Origin: Rhizobium sp. BK418
GTDB taxonomy: Bacteria > Pseudomonadota > Alphaproteobacteria > Rhizobiales > Rhizobiaceae
Length of the DNA stretch: 64,000 nucleotides
NCBI RefSeq assembly: GCF_004341105.1
Contig: NZ_SLZK01000002.1
Span: 490,310-554,309, forward strand
Reading direction: 5' to 3'
Below are positions 1 through 7,423 of the stretch, in pieces (the stretch's first letter is position 1; every line of letters starts with the position of its first letter). Made by a program: the position numbers and the translations under genes. A model generated the notes under the pieces. That model was not told where the DNA came from and did no database searches. It saw only the letters and a program-made list of their open reading frames with translations.

Positions 1-154
1 TCGTTGCGATCGACCAATAGGCGGCGTTATCTGCTGCCTTTTCCACGCGATAGCCCGAAGATACGCGATTTTGAGTATCCTGAAGATTATTGCTGATGCC
101 GCGGAGTGTCTGGAGAGCGGCCATAGCCGCGACGTTCGTCAATATGCTTGTCAT
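1..154 (-). CDS. flaC: Flagellin, N-terminal part only (third tandem copy)
   Basis: The reverse strand encodes the first 51 residues of a flagellin, beginning MTSILTNVAAMAALQTLRG and running to the A-A-D-N-A-A-Y-W-S-I-A-T segment shared with the two complete flagellins upstream. The window edge removes the rest. The ATG is at 154-152 with an AGGGG ribosome-binding site upstream. This N-terminal D0 coiled-coil region packs in the inner tube of the filament. The name follows the usual rhizobial flaA-flaB-flaC order and is an inference; the fragment differs from flaA and flaB at several positions, so it is a separate gene. Confidence 0.9.
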   Translation of the reverse strand, partial: MTSILTNVAAMAALQTLRGISNNLQDTQNRVSSGYRVEKAADNAAYWSIAT

Positions 155-161
155 GAAATGA

Positions 162-309
162 TTGCCCCTTGTTGGCAGACATTCGTAAAAGGGACATTCG
201 GGAATAGCGCCCGGGAACGACGATCAGCCTTCATGCCTGTTAACCCGTTCTTAAATTTGGTTAACTCGCCGTCTCGTTGAGAGGCAGAAAACAGCAATAT
301 GGTTAATCA
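162..309 (-). promoter_or_regulatory. Conserved upstream block of flaC
   Basis: This non-coding stretch is recognisably similar to the region upstream of flaB at 1318-1460. Shared islands are a GGGACATTC segment, CATGCCTGTTAACC (232-245), GTTAACTCGCCGT (260-272) and an AGAAAACAGCAA-xAT-GGTTAA segment (287-306). Conservation of non-coding DNA between paralogues suggests a shared promoter or leader. I cannot place -35 and -10 boxes with confidence. Confidence 0.45.
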
Positions 310-323
310 ATCGTTAACGGACA

Positions 324-355
324 TTAAAAAAGCCGCGCTCCATCGAAGCGCGGCT
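324..355 (-). terminator. Rho-independent terminator of flaB
   Basis: A perfect 9-bp stem (331-339 with 347-355, AGCCGCGCT) and an 8-base loop are followed, in the minus direction, by a T-run (TTTTTAAT, from 330 down). It lies about 50 bases after the flaB stop codon, so flaB is probably transcribed as a single-gene unit. Confidence 0.85.
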
Positions 356-406
356 CGAGTTGTATAGGCCCGCCGGCTACCCGGCGGATTATATTTCGCG
401 ATCCTA

Positions 407-1315
407 TTAGCCGCGGAAGAGCGACAGGATGTTCTGCGAAGAGGAGTTGGCGATCGAGAGCGACTGGATCGCGAGCTGCTGCTGGGTCTGCAGAGCAGAG
501 AGCTTGGAGGACTCTTCTTCCATGTTGGCGTCGACGAGGCGGCCGATACCGGAGTCGATCGAGTCGCTGAGCGCGTTGACGAAATCATCCTGCATCTGGA
601 TGCGGGTGGTGATCGAACCGAGCTTTGCACCGGCAGAGGTCATGGCCTTCAGGGCGCTTTCGACATTGCTCAGAGCGAGGCCGAGGTCACCCAGGGTCAT
701 GTTGGTGATGTCGAGCGAATAGACCGAGCCGATCGAACCTGCGGAAGAGCCGAGGATACCCGTGGAAGTGTCGATCTGGCCGCCGCTCATGCCGAACAGA
801 ACGTTGCCGGCCGAGCTGTTGTCCAGGACGTAATCGGTCATCTTGACGGATACGCCATTCGAACCATCGCGGACGAAGGAGGAAACGACGCTCTTCGTGC
901 CGTTGGCGCCGGCAACCCAGTTTTCACCGGAGAAGGAAGCCGACTGAGCGATGCTCACCAGCTGGTCCTGCAGCTGGTCGATTTCTTCCTGGACCTTCTT
1001 CTTGTCAACGCCGTTTTCGGTCGCGGCAACGATCTTGGCCTTGATTTCGCCGACGACGTCGATGGCGCTGTCCATGGCGGTGTAAGCGGTGTCAACCTTG
1101 GCAGCACCGAGGCCGAGAGCGTCAGAAACAGCCGAGAGGGCCTTGTTGTCCGAACGCATGGTCGTTGCGATCGACCAGTAGGCGGCATTGTCGGCAGCCT
1201 TGCCGATGCGGTAGCCGGAGGAAACGTGATCCTGGGTCTTCTGAAGGCCCTGGTTGATGCCGCGCAGCGTCTGGAGAGCTGCCATTGCAGCGTTATTGGT
1301 GTTGATGCTCGTCAT
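407..1315 (-). CDS. flaB: Flagellin (second tandem copy)
   Basis: A 302-residue flagellin, the structural subunit of the filament, exported through the flagellar type III apparatus. It begins MTSINTNNAAMAALQTLRG and ends SSQNILSLFRG, the paired D0/D1 helices typical of flagellins. At about 300 residues it is short, as in rhizobial complex flagella, with only a small variable middle. The middle (about residues 60-210) is almost identical to FlaA, with 324 consecutive identical bases (695-1018). An AGGGG ribosome-binding site precedes the ATG and a strong hairpin terminator follows. The paralogue name follows locus order. Confidence 0.95.
   Translation of the reverse strand: MTSINTNNAAMAALQTLRGINQGLQKTQDHVSSGYRIGKAADNAAYWSIATTMRSDNKALSAVSDALGLGAAKVDTAYTAMDSAIDVVGEIKAKIVAATENGVDKKKVQEEIDQLQDQLVSIAQSASFSGENWVAGANGTKSVVSSFVRDGSNGVSVKMTDYVLDNSSAGNVLFGMSGGQIDTSTGILGSSAGSIGSVYSLDITNMTLGDLGLALSNVESALKAMTSAGAKLGSITTRIQMQDDFVNALSDSIDSGIGRLVDANMEEESSKLSALQTQQQLAIQSLSIANSSSQNILSLFRG
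695..1018. repeat. Long identical segment shared by flaB and flaA (copy in flaB)
   Basis: These 324 bases read identically at 1881-2204 in flaA (offset 1186). The first flanking mismatches are at 694 versus 1880 and 1019 versus 2205. Identity includes synonymous positions, whereas both gene ends diverge, which points to recent gene conversion between the paralogues. Confidence 0.85.
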
Positions 1316-1317
1316 AG

Positions 1318-1460
1318 ATTGCTTGCCCCTTTTGGCAGATGTTAGGAAGGGACATTCCGGATTTGGGCCGGCCCACAGCGATCAGCATCATGCCTGTTAA
1401 CCATTCTCGTTAGGGTTAACTCGCCGTTTCGATGGGCCTAGAAAACAGCAAGATGGTTAA
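1318..1460 (-). promoter_or_regulatory. Conserved upstream block of flaB
   Basis: The counterpart of the block upstream of flaC. It carries GGGACATTCCGG (1350-1361), TCATGCCTGTTAACC (1388-1402), GTTAACTCGCCGT (1415-1427) and an AGAAAACAGCAAGATGGTTAA segment (about 1440-1460). The flaA upstream region keeps only a weak trace (GGACATACCGGA and TTCATGCC). Probably promoter and leader; individual elements are not assigned. Confidence 0.45.
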
Positions 1461-1532
1461 GGAAAGCTAAACTTGAAAATGAAATTTCGTAAAAATATCT
1501 GATAGTTAGGAGAGTTTGCATTAACCTTATGT

Positions 1533-1566
1533 TAAAACATTCGAGGCCGGGGGTTCCCCGGCCTCG
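1533..1566 (-). terminator. Rho-independent terminator of flaA
   Basis: A perfect 11-bp GC-rich stem (CGAGGCCGGGG at 1542-1552 with 1556-1566), a 3-base loop and then TGTTTTAAC in the minus direction. It sits 30 bases past the flaA stop, separating flaA from flaB. Confidence 0.85.
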
Positions 1567-1595
1567 ACATTTTCGGTGATGTGGCTTGCCCGCCC

Positions 1596-2501
1596 TTAGC
1601 GGAAGAGCGACAGGATGTTCTGCGAAGAGGAGTTGGCGATCGAGAGCGACTGGATCGCGAGCTGCTGCTGGGTCTGCAGAGCGGCGAGCTTTGAGGACTC
1701 TTCTTCCATGTTGGCGTCGACGAGGCGGCCGATACCGGAGTCGAGCGACTTGCTGAGCGCGTTGACGAAATCATCCTGCATCGTGATGCGGGTGGAGATC
1801 GAACCGAGCTTTGCACCGGCAGAGGTCATGGCCTTCAGGGCGTTTTCGACGTTGGTCAGAGCGAGGCCGAGGTCACCGATGGTCATGTTGGTGATGTCGA
1901 GCGAATAGACCGAGCCGATCGAACCTGCGGAAGAGCCGAGGATACCCGTGGAAGTGTCGATCTGGCCGCCGCTCATGCCGAACAGAACGTTGCCGGCCGA
2001 GCTGTTGTCCAGGACGTAATCGGTCATCTTGACGGATACGCCATTCGAACCATCGCGGACGAAGGAGGAAACGACGCTCTTCGTGCCGTTGGCGCCGGCA
2101 ACCCAGTTTTCACCGGAGAAGGAAGCCGACTGAGCGATGCTCACCAGCTGGTCCTGCAGCTGGTCGATTTCTTCCTGGACCTTCTTCTTGTCAACGCCGT
2201 TTTCAGTCGCGGCAACGATCTTGGACTTGATTTCGCCGACGACGTCGATGGCGCTGTCCATGGCGGTGTACGCGGTGTCAACCTTGGCAGCACCGAGGCC
2301 GAGAGCGTCAGAAACAGCGCCGAGAGCCTTGTTGTCCGAACGCATGGTCGTTGCGATCGACCAGTAGGCGGCATTGTCGGCAGCCTTACCAACGCGGTAA
2401 CCCGTGGAAACGTGGTTCTGCGTGGTGTTCAGGCCCTGGTTGACGTTACGCAGCGTCTGGAGAGCTGCCTGAGCGGAAGTGTTGGTGTTAATGCTCGTCA
2501 T
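1596..2501 (-). CDS. flaA: Flagellin (first tandem copy)
   Basis: A 301-residue flagellin beginning MTSINTNTSAQAALQTLRN and ending SSSQNILSLFR, with conserved N- and C-terminal D0/D1 helices. FlaA is usually the principal subunit of the rhizobial filament. The start is supported by an AGGGGA ribosome-binding site 7-8 bases before the ATG. The central third is essentially the same sequence as FlaB, while residues 7-40 and parts of the C-terminal third have drifted. It is transcribed away from the divergent GT41 gene and closes with its own terminator. Confidence 0.95.
   Translation of the reverse strand: MTSINTNTSAQAALQTLRNVNQGLNTTQNHVSTGYRVGKAADNAAYWSIATTMRSDNKALGAVSDALGLGAAKVDTAYTAMDSAIDVVGEIKSKIVAATENGVDKKKVQEEIDQLQDQLVSIAQSASFSGENWVAGANGTKSVVSSFVRDGSNGVSVKMTDYVLDNSSAGNVLFGMSGGQIDTSTGILGSSAGSIGSVYSLDITNMTIGDLGLALTNVENALKAMTSAGAKLGSISTRITMQDDFVNALSKSLDSGIGRLVDANMEEESSKLAALQTQQQLAIQSLSIANSSSQNILSLFR
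1881..2204. repeat. Long identical segment shared by flaA and flaB (copy in flaA)
   Basis: The flaA copy of the 324-base identity described for 695-1018. Similarity continues beyond it, with scattered changes, to about position 2360. Confidence 0.85.
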
Positions 2502-2897
2502 AAGTGTGTCCCCTAGAAAACTAGATACAAAAAGGAGGACATACCGGACTATGAATACCGGCGATGACGGACCAGCTTCATGCCACTCGGTGCCTTATTT
2601 CTTGGCCCAAACCCGTCATGTCCAGGGCAATCTCGCAGCCAATACTTGCCAACTTCTTAAAAGCAGGGCTCCCGGCCAAGCGCTTCAAATCCATGGTTAA
2701 TGTTGCTTGAATCAGCCTTCGAAGATGGAGCTTCCCGGAAAGCCCGCATCCAGTTGCACCGGTTTCAAGCAAGCTTCGAATGCCAATATGGCAGAAGCCG
2801 GGATCGTATCGTCGGGCAACCTGTAGTCTGCGGGCGGCCTGATTGCGCACCGTCAATCACCATTTCATGCCGGAACATTTCCTCACGGAGTTAGGTT
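2502..2897. promoter_or_regulatory. Divergent intergenic region between flaA and the GT41 gene
   Basis: About 395 bases without a convincing gene; small open frames here lack family features and good ribosome-binding sites. It must hold the flaA promoter (minus) and the promoter of the GT41 gene (plus). The part nearest flaA keeps traces of the block upstream of flaB and flaC. I cannot pick out defined promoter boxes. Confidence 0.5.
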
Positions 2898-4817
2898 TTG
2901 AACAGCAAAGTTTCGTTCTCGGCGGCGTCCCGGGATTATCAGGCCGGTCGCTACACACAGTCCTTGGCAACGCTCAACCAGCTCATCAATACGCAGCAGG
3001 ACGCCAAGACCTACGCTCTGCTGGCAAAGAATTTGCTGCAGCTCGGCTTCAAGAGCGATGCCGCCAAGGCATATAGCCTTGCCGCCGATCATGCCGGACA
3101 GGGCTCGTTCGAATTCCTGAAGACCGCTGCCAAGATCCACCTCGAGGCCGGCAATGAGGACGAAGCCCTGCTGATCGCGATGCGCCATCTCAACAAGGCG
3201 CAGGAAGATCCGGAACTTGCCTATATCATTTCATCGATCTATTTCCGCCGCCACCGGCGCGACCTGCTGCGACCGTTCAAGAAAGTGCTGTCCGAGAGCC
3301 AGAATCCGGACCATACGCGTCTTGCCGCCCTGCTGCTCAGCGACGACCTCATGGACGAGACAAACCAGACGCTCGCCCGTAATATCTTCCGGCGGTTTCC
3401 GGGCAATGCGGCCTTCCGTTTCCTCTATCTCGTCTGCGTCCGTGAATTCAACGAATTCGCCGAGGTAAGCAAGCACCAGGCGCCGATCGACGCCGCGCTC
3501 GCCAAAAACGACCTCGACATCTTAAGGAAGGATAACCCCTTCTATCATCTGCACTGGTGCGGCAACGAGGATTACAATCGTTACGCAACCATCGGCACAA
3601 AGCCGCTCGACCCGGCTCGGGTGGCCTACCGGCGCGGCCTGCCGCATACGTGGTCCGAGAAGATCCGCATCGGTTACATGTCCTCGGACTTCTGGGATGC
3701 GCACGCGACGATGAAGCTGCTGCAGCGCGTCCTCGAGCTTCACGACCGCAACCGTTTCGAAATTACGCTCTTCGACCACACGCAGCCTGAATATCTGGAA
3801 AAGAACACCACAGATCGCGGTCGCTGGGGCAAGATCGTCGATGTCTACGGCCTGTCCGACGAGGCGATCCTGAAGGCCGTCCATGCCGAAAACATCGACA
3901 TCATGGTCGATCTCAAGGGTCATACTTCTGGAAGCCGCGCTTCCGCCTTCAATCTACCGTTGGCGCCAATCCAGGTCGCCTGGCTGGGCTTCCCCGGCAG
4001 CACGGTCAACGTCGATCTCGATTATGTCATCGGCGATCATTCGGTGCTGCCTGATGTGGCCAAACCCTTCTACCACGAGAAATTTCTGCGCATGCCGGAA
4101 AGCTATCAGCCGAACGACCCGGCAAATCGCCCACGGCCGCAGCCAGTGACGCGCGAGGAGCTCGGCCTGCCGGAAGATGCCTTCGTCTTCGCATCCTTCA
4201 ACGGTAACCGCAAGATTACCTCGCAGGTGGTCGACAGCTGGTGCCGAATCCTCAAGCGTGCACCTGACAGCGTGCTCTGGCTGATGGCGAATACGGCCCG
4301 CAACAAGGAAAACCTGCTGGAGCGCTTCCAGGCTGGCGGTATTTCGCCGAAGCGGATCATCTTCTGCCCGCGTGCGCCATATGAGCAGCATATCAGCCGC
4401 CAGCAGGCCGCCGACCTCGGTATCGATACCTTCCCCGTCAATGGTCACACCACCACCTCGGAGCAGCTCTGGGGCGGCCTGCCTGTGCTGACGGTGAAGG
4501 GCACGAATTTCGCCTCGCGCGTCAGCGAAAGCCTGCTCAGGGCAATCGATCTGCCGGAGCTCGTCGCCCACGATTTGCAGGCCTACGAGGATCTGGCTGT
4601 CGAGCTCGCGCTCAATCCGGGACGTATCGCCGGCTATAAGAAACATCTGCAGGAGAAGCGGTACATCGCGCCGCTCTTCGATGCCGAGCGCTTCTGCCAC
4701 CACCTCGAGCATGCCTACGAGCTGATGGCCGCGCGCGCCAAGCAGGGTCTCGACCCCGACCATATCGACGTTCCAGCGCTACCGCCGCGCACTCAGCCTT
4801 TCGGTTCGAATGACTAA
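2898..4817 (+). CDS. TPR and GT41 (O-GlcNAc transferase/SPINDLY-like) glycosyltransferase
   Basis: A 639-residue cytoplasmic protein. Residues 1 to about 130 are helical TPR-like repeats; about 255-615 match the GT41 catalytic region of O-linked N-acetylglucosamine transferases. Visible signatures are SSDFWDAHAT with H269 in the conserved catalytic-region histidine position, FNGNRKI with K439 in the nucleotide-sugar binding position, and GHTTTSEQLWGG (about 516-527). The start is a TTG at 2898 with GGAG seven bases upstream. It is divergent from flaA and convergent with fliP. Flagellins of R. leguminosarum are reported to be glycosylated, so flagellin modification is a reasonable inference; substrate and sugar are not shown by the sequence. 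Confidence 0.85.
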   Translation: MNSKVSFSAASRDYQAGRYTQSLATLNQLINTQQDAKTYALLAKNLLQLGFKSDAAKAYSLAADHAGQGSFEFLKTAAKIHLEAGNEDEALLIAMRHLNKAQEDPELAYIISSIYFRRHRRDLLRPFKKVLSESQNPDHTRLAALLLSDDLMDETNQTLARNIFRRFPGNAAFRFLYLVCVREFNEFAEVSKHQAPIDAALAKNDLDILRKDNPFYHLHWCGNEDYNRYATIGTKPLDPARVAYRRGLPHTWSEKIRIGYMSSDFWDAHATMKLLQRVLELHDRNRFEITLFDHTQPEYLEKNTTDRGRWGKIVDVYGLSDEAILKAVHAENIDIMVDLKGHTSGSRASAFNLPLAPIQVAWLGFPGSTVNVDLDYVIGDHSVLPDVAKPFYHEKFLRMPESYQPNDPANRPRPQPVTREELGLPEDAFVFASFNGNRKITSQVVDSWCRILKRAPDSVLWLMANTARNKENLLERFQAGGISPKRIIFCPRAPYEQHISRQQAADLGIDTFPVNGHTTTSEQLWGGLPVLTVKGTNFASRVSESLLRAIDLPELVAHDLQAYEDLAVELALNPGRIAGYKKHLQEKRYIAPLFDAERFCHHLEHAYELMAARAKQGLDPDHIDVPALPPRTQPFGSND

Positions 4818-4837
4818 AGTCACGGAGGCACATCCAG

Positions 4838-4880
4838 CAAACACAAACCCCGCCGAGCGATCTGGCGGGGTTCGTGTTTG
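4838..4880. terminator. Bidirectional terminator between GT41 gene and fliP
   Basis: A long inverted repeat: 17-base arms at 4838-4854 and 4864-4880 with one mismatch (a G-U pair in one strand's RNA) and a 9-base loop. It lies between two convergent genes and can serve both. Confidence 0.8.
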
Positions 4881-4921
4881 TGAAAGGGGACGGCGCAAAA
4901 TAGCGAGCCGGCTTTTGCCGG

Positions 4922-5659
4922 TCAGCTGAAGGAGCGCACGAGACTGCCGACCAGAAGGTTCCAGCCATCGATCAATACGAAGAAGAGGATCTTGAATGGG
5001 AGCGAGATCGAGGTTGGCGGCAGCATCATCATACCCATCGCCATAGTGATCGTCGCAACAATCAGGTCGATGACGAGAAAGGGCAGGACGATGAGGAAGC
5101 CGATTTCAAAACCGCGCCGGATCTCAGAAATCATGAAGGCGGGCAGCAGGATGCGATAGTCGATGAGTCCCGTCGTCTGAACGTTCTGGCCGCGCTCGCG
5201 GGCAAGGTCGGCGAAGAGGGCCAGGTCTTTGTCGCGCGTATTGGCCGACATGAACGTGCGGAACGGCTCGGCGATGCGCTGAACGGCTGTAGCCTCATTG
5301 ATCTGGTTGGCGAGCAGCGGTTGGACGCCGTCCTGCCAGGCCTTATCGAAGGTCGGCGACATGACGTAGAAAGTCATGAATAGCGAGAGCGAGAGAAGGA
5401 TCATGTTCGAGGGGGTCGAAGAAAGACCCATGCCCGAACGCAGGATCGAAAAGGCAATGATGAAGCGCGGAAAGCTCGTCACCATGATTAGGATGCCCGG
5501 CGCAACCGAAAGCACGGTCAGCAGGCCGAATGTCCTGATGATCCAGGCGGCGACGGAGCCGTCGACCGGAATATTCAATAAATCCGTCGGCAGCTGCTGT
5601 GCTACCGCCAGTTCCGGCACCGCCATCATGGCAGCAAGGAAAACTATGAGTCGAATCAT
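4922..5659 (-). CDS. fliP: Flagellar export apparatus protein FliP
   Basis: A 245-residue FliP, a core subunit of the FliPQR export gate at the inner membrane. It starts with a cleavable-looking signal peptide (MIRLIVFLAAMMAVPELAVAQ). The FliP core follows, with SFPRFIIAFSILRSGMG, then MTFYVMSP, and C-terminal membrane helices containing IRRGFEIGFLIVLPFLVIDL. Length is normal for the family. The start overlaps the fliL stop by 4 bases, implying translational coupling. It is the last gene of the minus-strand flg/fli operon, ending at the bidirectional hairpin. Confidence 0.97.
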   Translation of the reverse strand: MIRLIVFLAAMMAVPELAVAQQLPTDLLNIPVDGSVAAWIIRTFGLLTVLSVAPGILIMVTSFPRFIIAFSILRSGMGLSSTPSNMILLSLSLFMTFYVMSPTFDKAWQDGVQPLLANQINEATAVQRIAEPFRTFMSANTRDKDLALFADLARERGQNVQTTGLIDYRILLPAFMISEIRRGFEIGFLIVLPFLVIDLIVATITMAMGMMMLPPTSISLPFKILFFVLIDGWNLLVGSLVRSFS

Positions 5660-6162
5660 TCGATGACAAAGGTCCTGAAGATGACCTTCGATACGCGCCC
5701 TTGAGAGCGAAGGTCAACACGTTCCTGGATGTCATCCTTGAGATATTGAAAGCCGCGCGGCCCCTCGATCTGCTGGAGAGAGACGGTCCTGATATAAGCG
5801 AGGATATCCTGATGAATATCCTCTGCAACCTTGACATCCGGCGGCCCATTGAACATCAGCGCCACTTCGAGTCGAATCCAGTTCTCCGAGGGATAAGCGA
5901 GATTCGACGTGACCGGGTCCAGCAGCACGATATTGTTGGCTTCGGTGGCAATTTTCGGAAGACCGCCCTCCGCCTTCCTCTTGGCCTCGGCCTCCTTCGC
6001 CTGTTCGGCCTCCGCGGCGCTGCGGATGTTCGGGGCCACGATGTTGCCCACCGCCCAACCGCCGCCGGCGCCGACGAGCGTCAGCGCGGCGAGGCCGATG
6101 ATCGTCATCACCATGCCGCTCGACTTCTTTTTCTTGCCTTCGCCTGTTTCGTTGTCTGCCAT
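5656..6162 (-). CDS. fliL: Flagellar basal body-associated protein FliL
   Basis: A 168-residue single-pass inner-membrane protein. A short Lys-rich cytoplasmic N-terminus is followed by one hydrophobic segment (about residues 17-40) and a periplasmic FliL domain ending SKVIFRTFVIE. FliL rings associate with the stator and support torque. It sits between flgH (11-base gap) and fliP (4-base overlap). Confidence 0.93.
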   Translation of the reverse strand: MADNETGEGKKKKSSGMVMTIIGLAALTLVGAGGGWAVGNIVAPNIRSAAEAEQAKEAEAKRKAEGGLPKIATEANNIVLLDPVTSNLAYPSENWIRLEVALMFNGPPDVKVAEDIHQDILAYIRTVSLQQIEGPRGFQYLKDDIQERVDLRSQGRVSKVIFRTFVIE

Positions 6163-6173
6163 CTTATTCAGCC

Positions 6174-6887
6174 TCAGAGCGGCGAAAAGAGATCGATAGC
6201 CTGCTGGCCGCGTGGCGGCTGCTGCACTTCCATCAGGCGGCCACGGCCACCATAGGAGATGCGGGCTTCGGCGATCTTGTCGTAGGAGATCTGGTTGTCG
6301 GAATTGACGTCCTGCGGACGCACGATACCAGCAACGTTGAGGATGCGCAGTTCCTGGTTCAAGCGGACTTCCTGCGAACCGCTGATGACCAGGTTGCCGT
6401 TTTCGAGAATGCCTGTCACGACCGCGGCCACGAGAAGGTTGAGTTTGTCGGTGCGCTCGATCTTGCCCTTACCGTCCGTGCTCGTATCGGAGCCATAGGT
6501 CAGGTCTGTCTTGGATTGAGGTGTCCAGCCGAAGATCTGAGCATCAACATCCCAATTCATTCCGCTCGAATTTTTGCGGCTGCGGTTGGTCTCGTTGTCG
6601 AAGGACCCCTTGTCGTTGATCTGGATAACGACCGTCAAGATATCGCCAACATTAAGCGCGCGCGCATCCTTGAAGAGGGCAGCCTGAGAATCGCTCCACA
6701 ACGAATAACCCTGTGCGACGGCACGCGGCTGCTTCGGATAGAGCGCCATCTGCGGCGTTTGACCATAGGCGAGACCGCTGCCGATCGGGCTCATGGCGGG
6801 CGCGCGGCCGATCTCTCTGACTGCCGTGGACTGGCAGCCTGCAAGGAGGGCGACGGCGGCGATCACAGCCGGTAAACGCTTATTCAT
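6174..6887 (-). CDS. flgH: Flagellar L-ring lipoprotein FlgH
   Basis: A 237-residue outer-membrane L-ring subunit that forms the bushing around the rod with FlgI. The N-terminus MNKRLPAVIAAVALLAGCQS carries a lipobox (LAGC), so Cys18 should be lipidated. The conserved FlgH stretch includes the DILTVVIQINDKGSF and LVISGSQEVRLNQE segments. It overlaps motE by 4 bases. Confidence 0.96.
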   Translation of the reverse strand: MNKRLPAVIAAVALLAGCQSTAVREIGRAPAMSPIGSGLAYGQTPQMALYPKQPRAVAQGYSLWSDSQAALFKDARALNVGDILTVVIQINDKGSFDNETNRSRKNSSGMNWDVDAQIFGWTPQSKTDLTYGSDTSTDGKGKIERTDKLNLLVAAVVTGILENGNLVISGSQEVRLNQELRILNVAGIVRPQDVNSDNQISYDKIAEARISYGGRGRLMEVQQPPRGQQAIDLFSPL

Positions 6888-7423
6888 GAAGGATCCTTCG
6901 AGGTATTGGGATCAGATGCACTTGCGATGATGCCGGCGATTTTTGCGGCCTTGGTGGAATCCATCTCGTTCAGGATCTGGCTCGACTGGCGCGGCCCGAG
7001 CCGCATGATGACGGCGGCGGCGAGTTCGGGCCTGACGTCCTGCAACTGCAGGGCGGCCGCATCCGGCTTCATCTTCTTATAGATATCCGTCAGCCCGGCT
7101 TCGGCCTGCTTGAGGAAATCATCGCGCCGCTTCAGCCAGTCCTGATATTCTGCCTTGCGTTTATCCATTTCGGCAATGCGACTGTCGATGTCAGCCCGCA
7201 ACTTCTCAAGTTCCTGCTTCTGCAGAAGGTAGCGCTGATCGCGGGCGGGATCGGCGATATTCGTGCAGAACTGCTTGACCTCGTCCGTCGAGGTGATGTC
7301 GCCTGCCGGCGCCACCTCCTGAGCGAAGGCACCGGGAATGGAAAGCAGCACCAAGCCTGCCGCCGGCAGGGTCAGCCGGCGCAGAAGGTCGATAATTGTG
7401 CTCCGATTCGTAATATCCATCAT
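6884..7423 (-). CDS. motE: MotE, periplasmic chaperone-type motility protein
   Basis: A 179-residue protein with a hydrophobic N-terminal export signal (about residues 17-35, ending GAFAQE). A charged coiled-coil region (about 60-110) and a C-terminal segment resembling the MgtE N-terminal fold follow, with LRPELAAAVIMRLGPRQSSQIL-like helices. In Sinorhizobium meliloti MotE is the chaperone of the periplasmic motor protein MotC. It overlaps flgI and flgH by 4 bases each, so the three are translationally linked. motC itself is not in this window. Confidence 0.9.
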   Translation of the reverse strand: MMDITNRSTIIDLLRRLTLPAAGLVLLSIPGAFAQEVAPAGDITSTDEVKQFCTNIADPARDQRYLLQKQELEKLRADIDSRIAEMDKRKAEYQDWLKRRDDFLKQAEAGLTDIYKKMKPDAAALQLQDVRPELAAAVIMRLGPRQSSQILNEMDSTKAAKIAGIIASASDPNTSKDPS

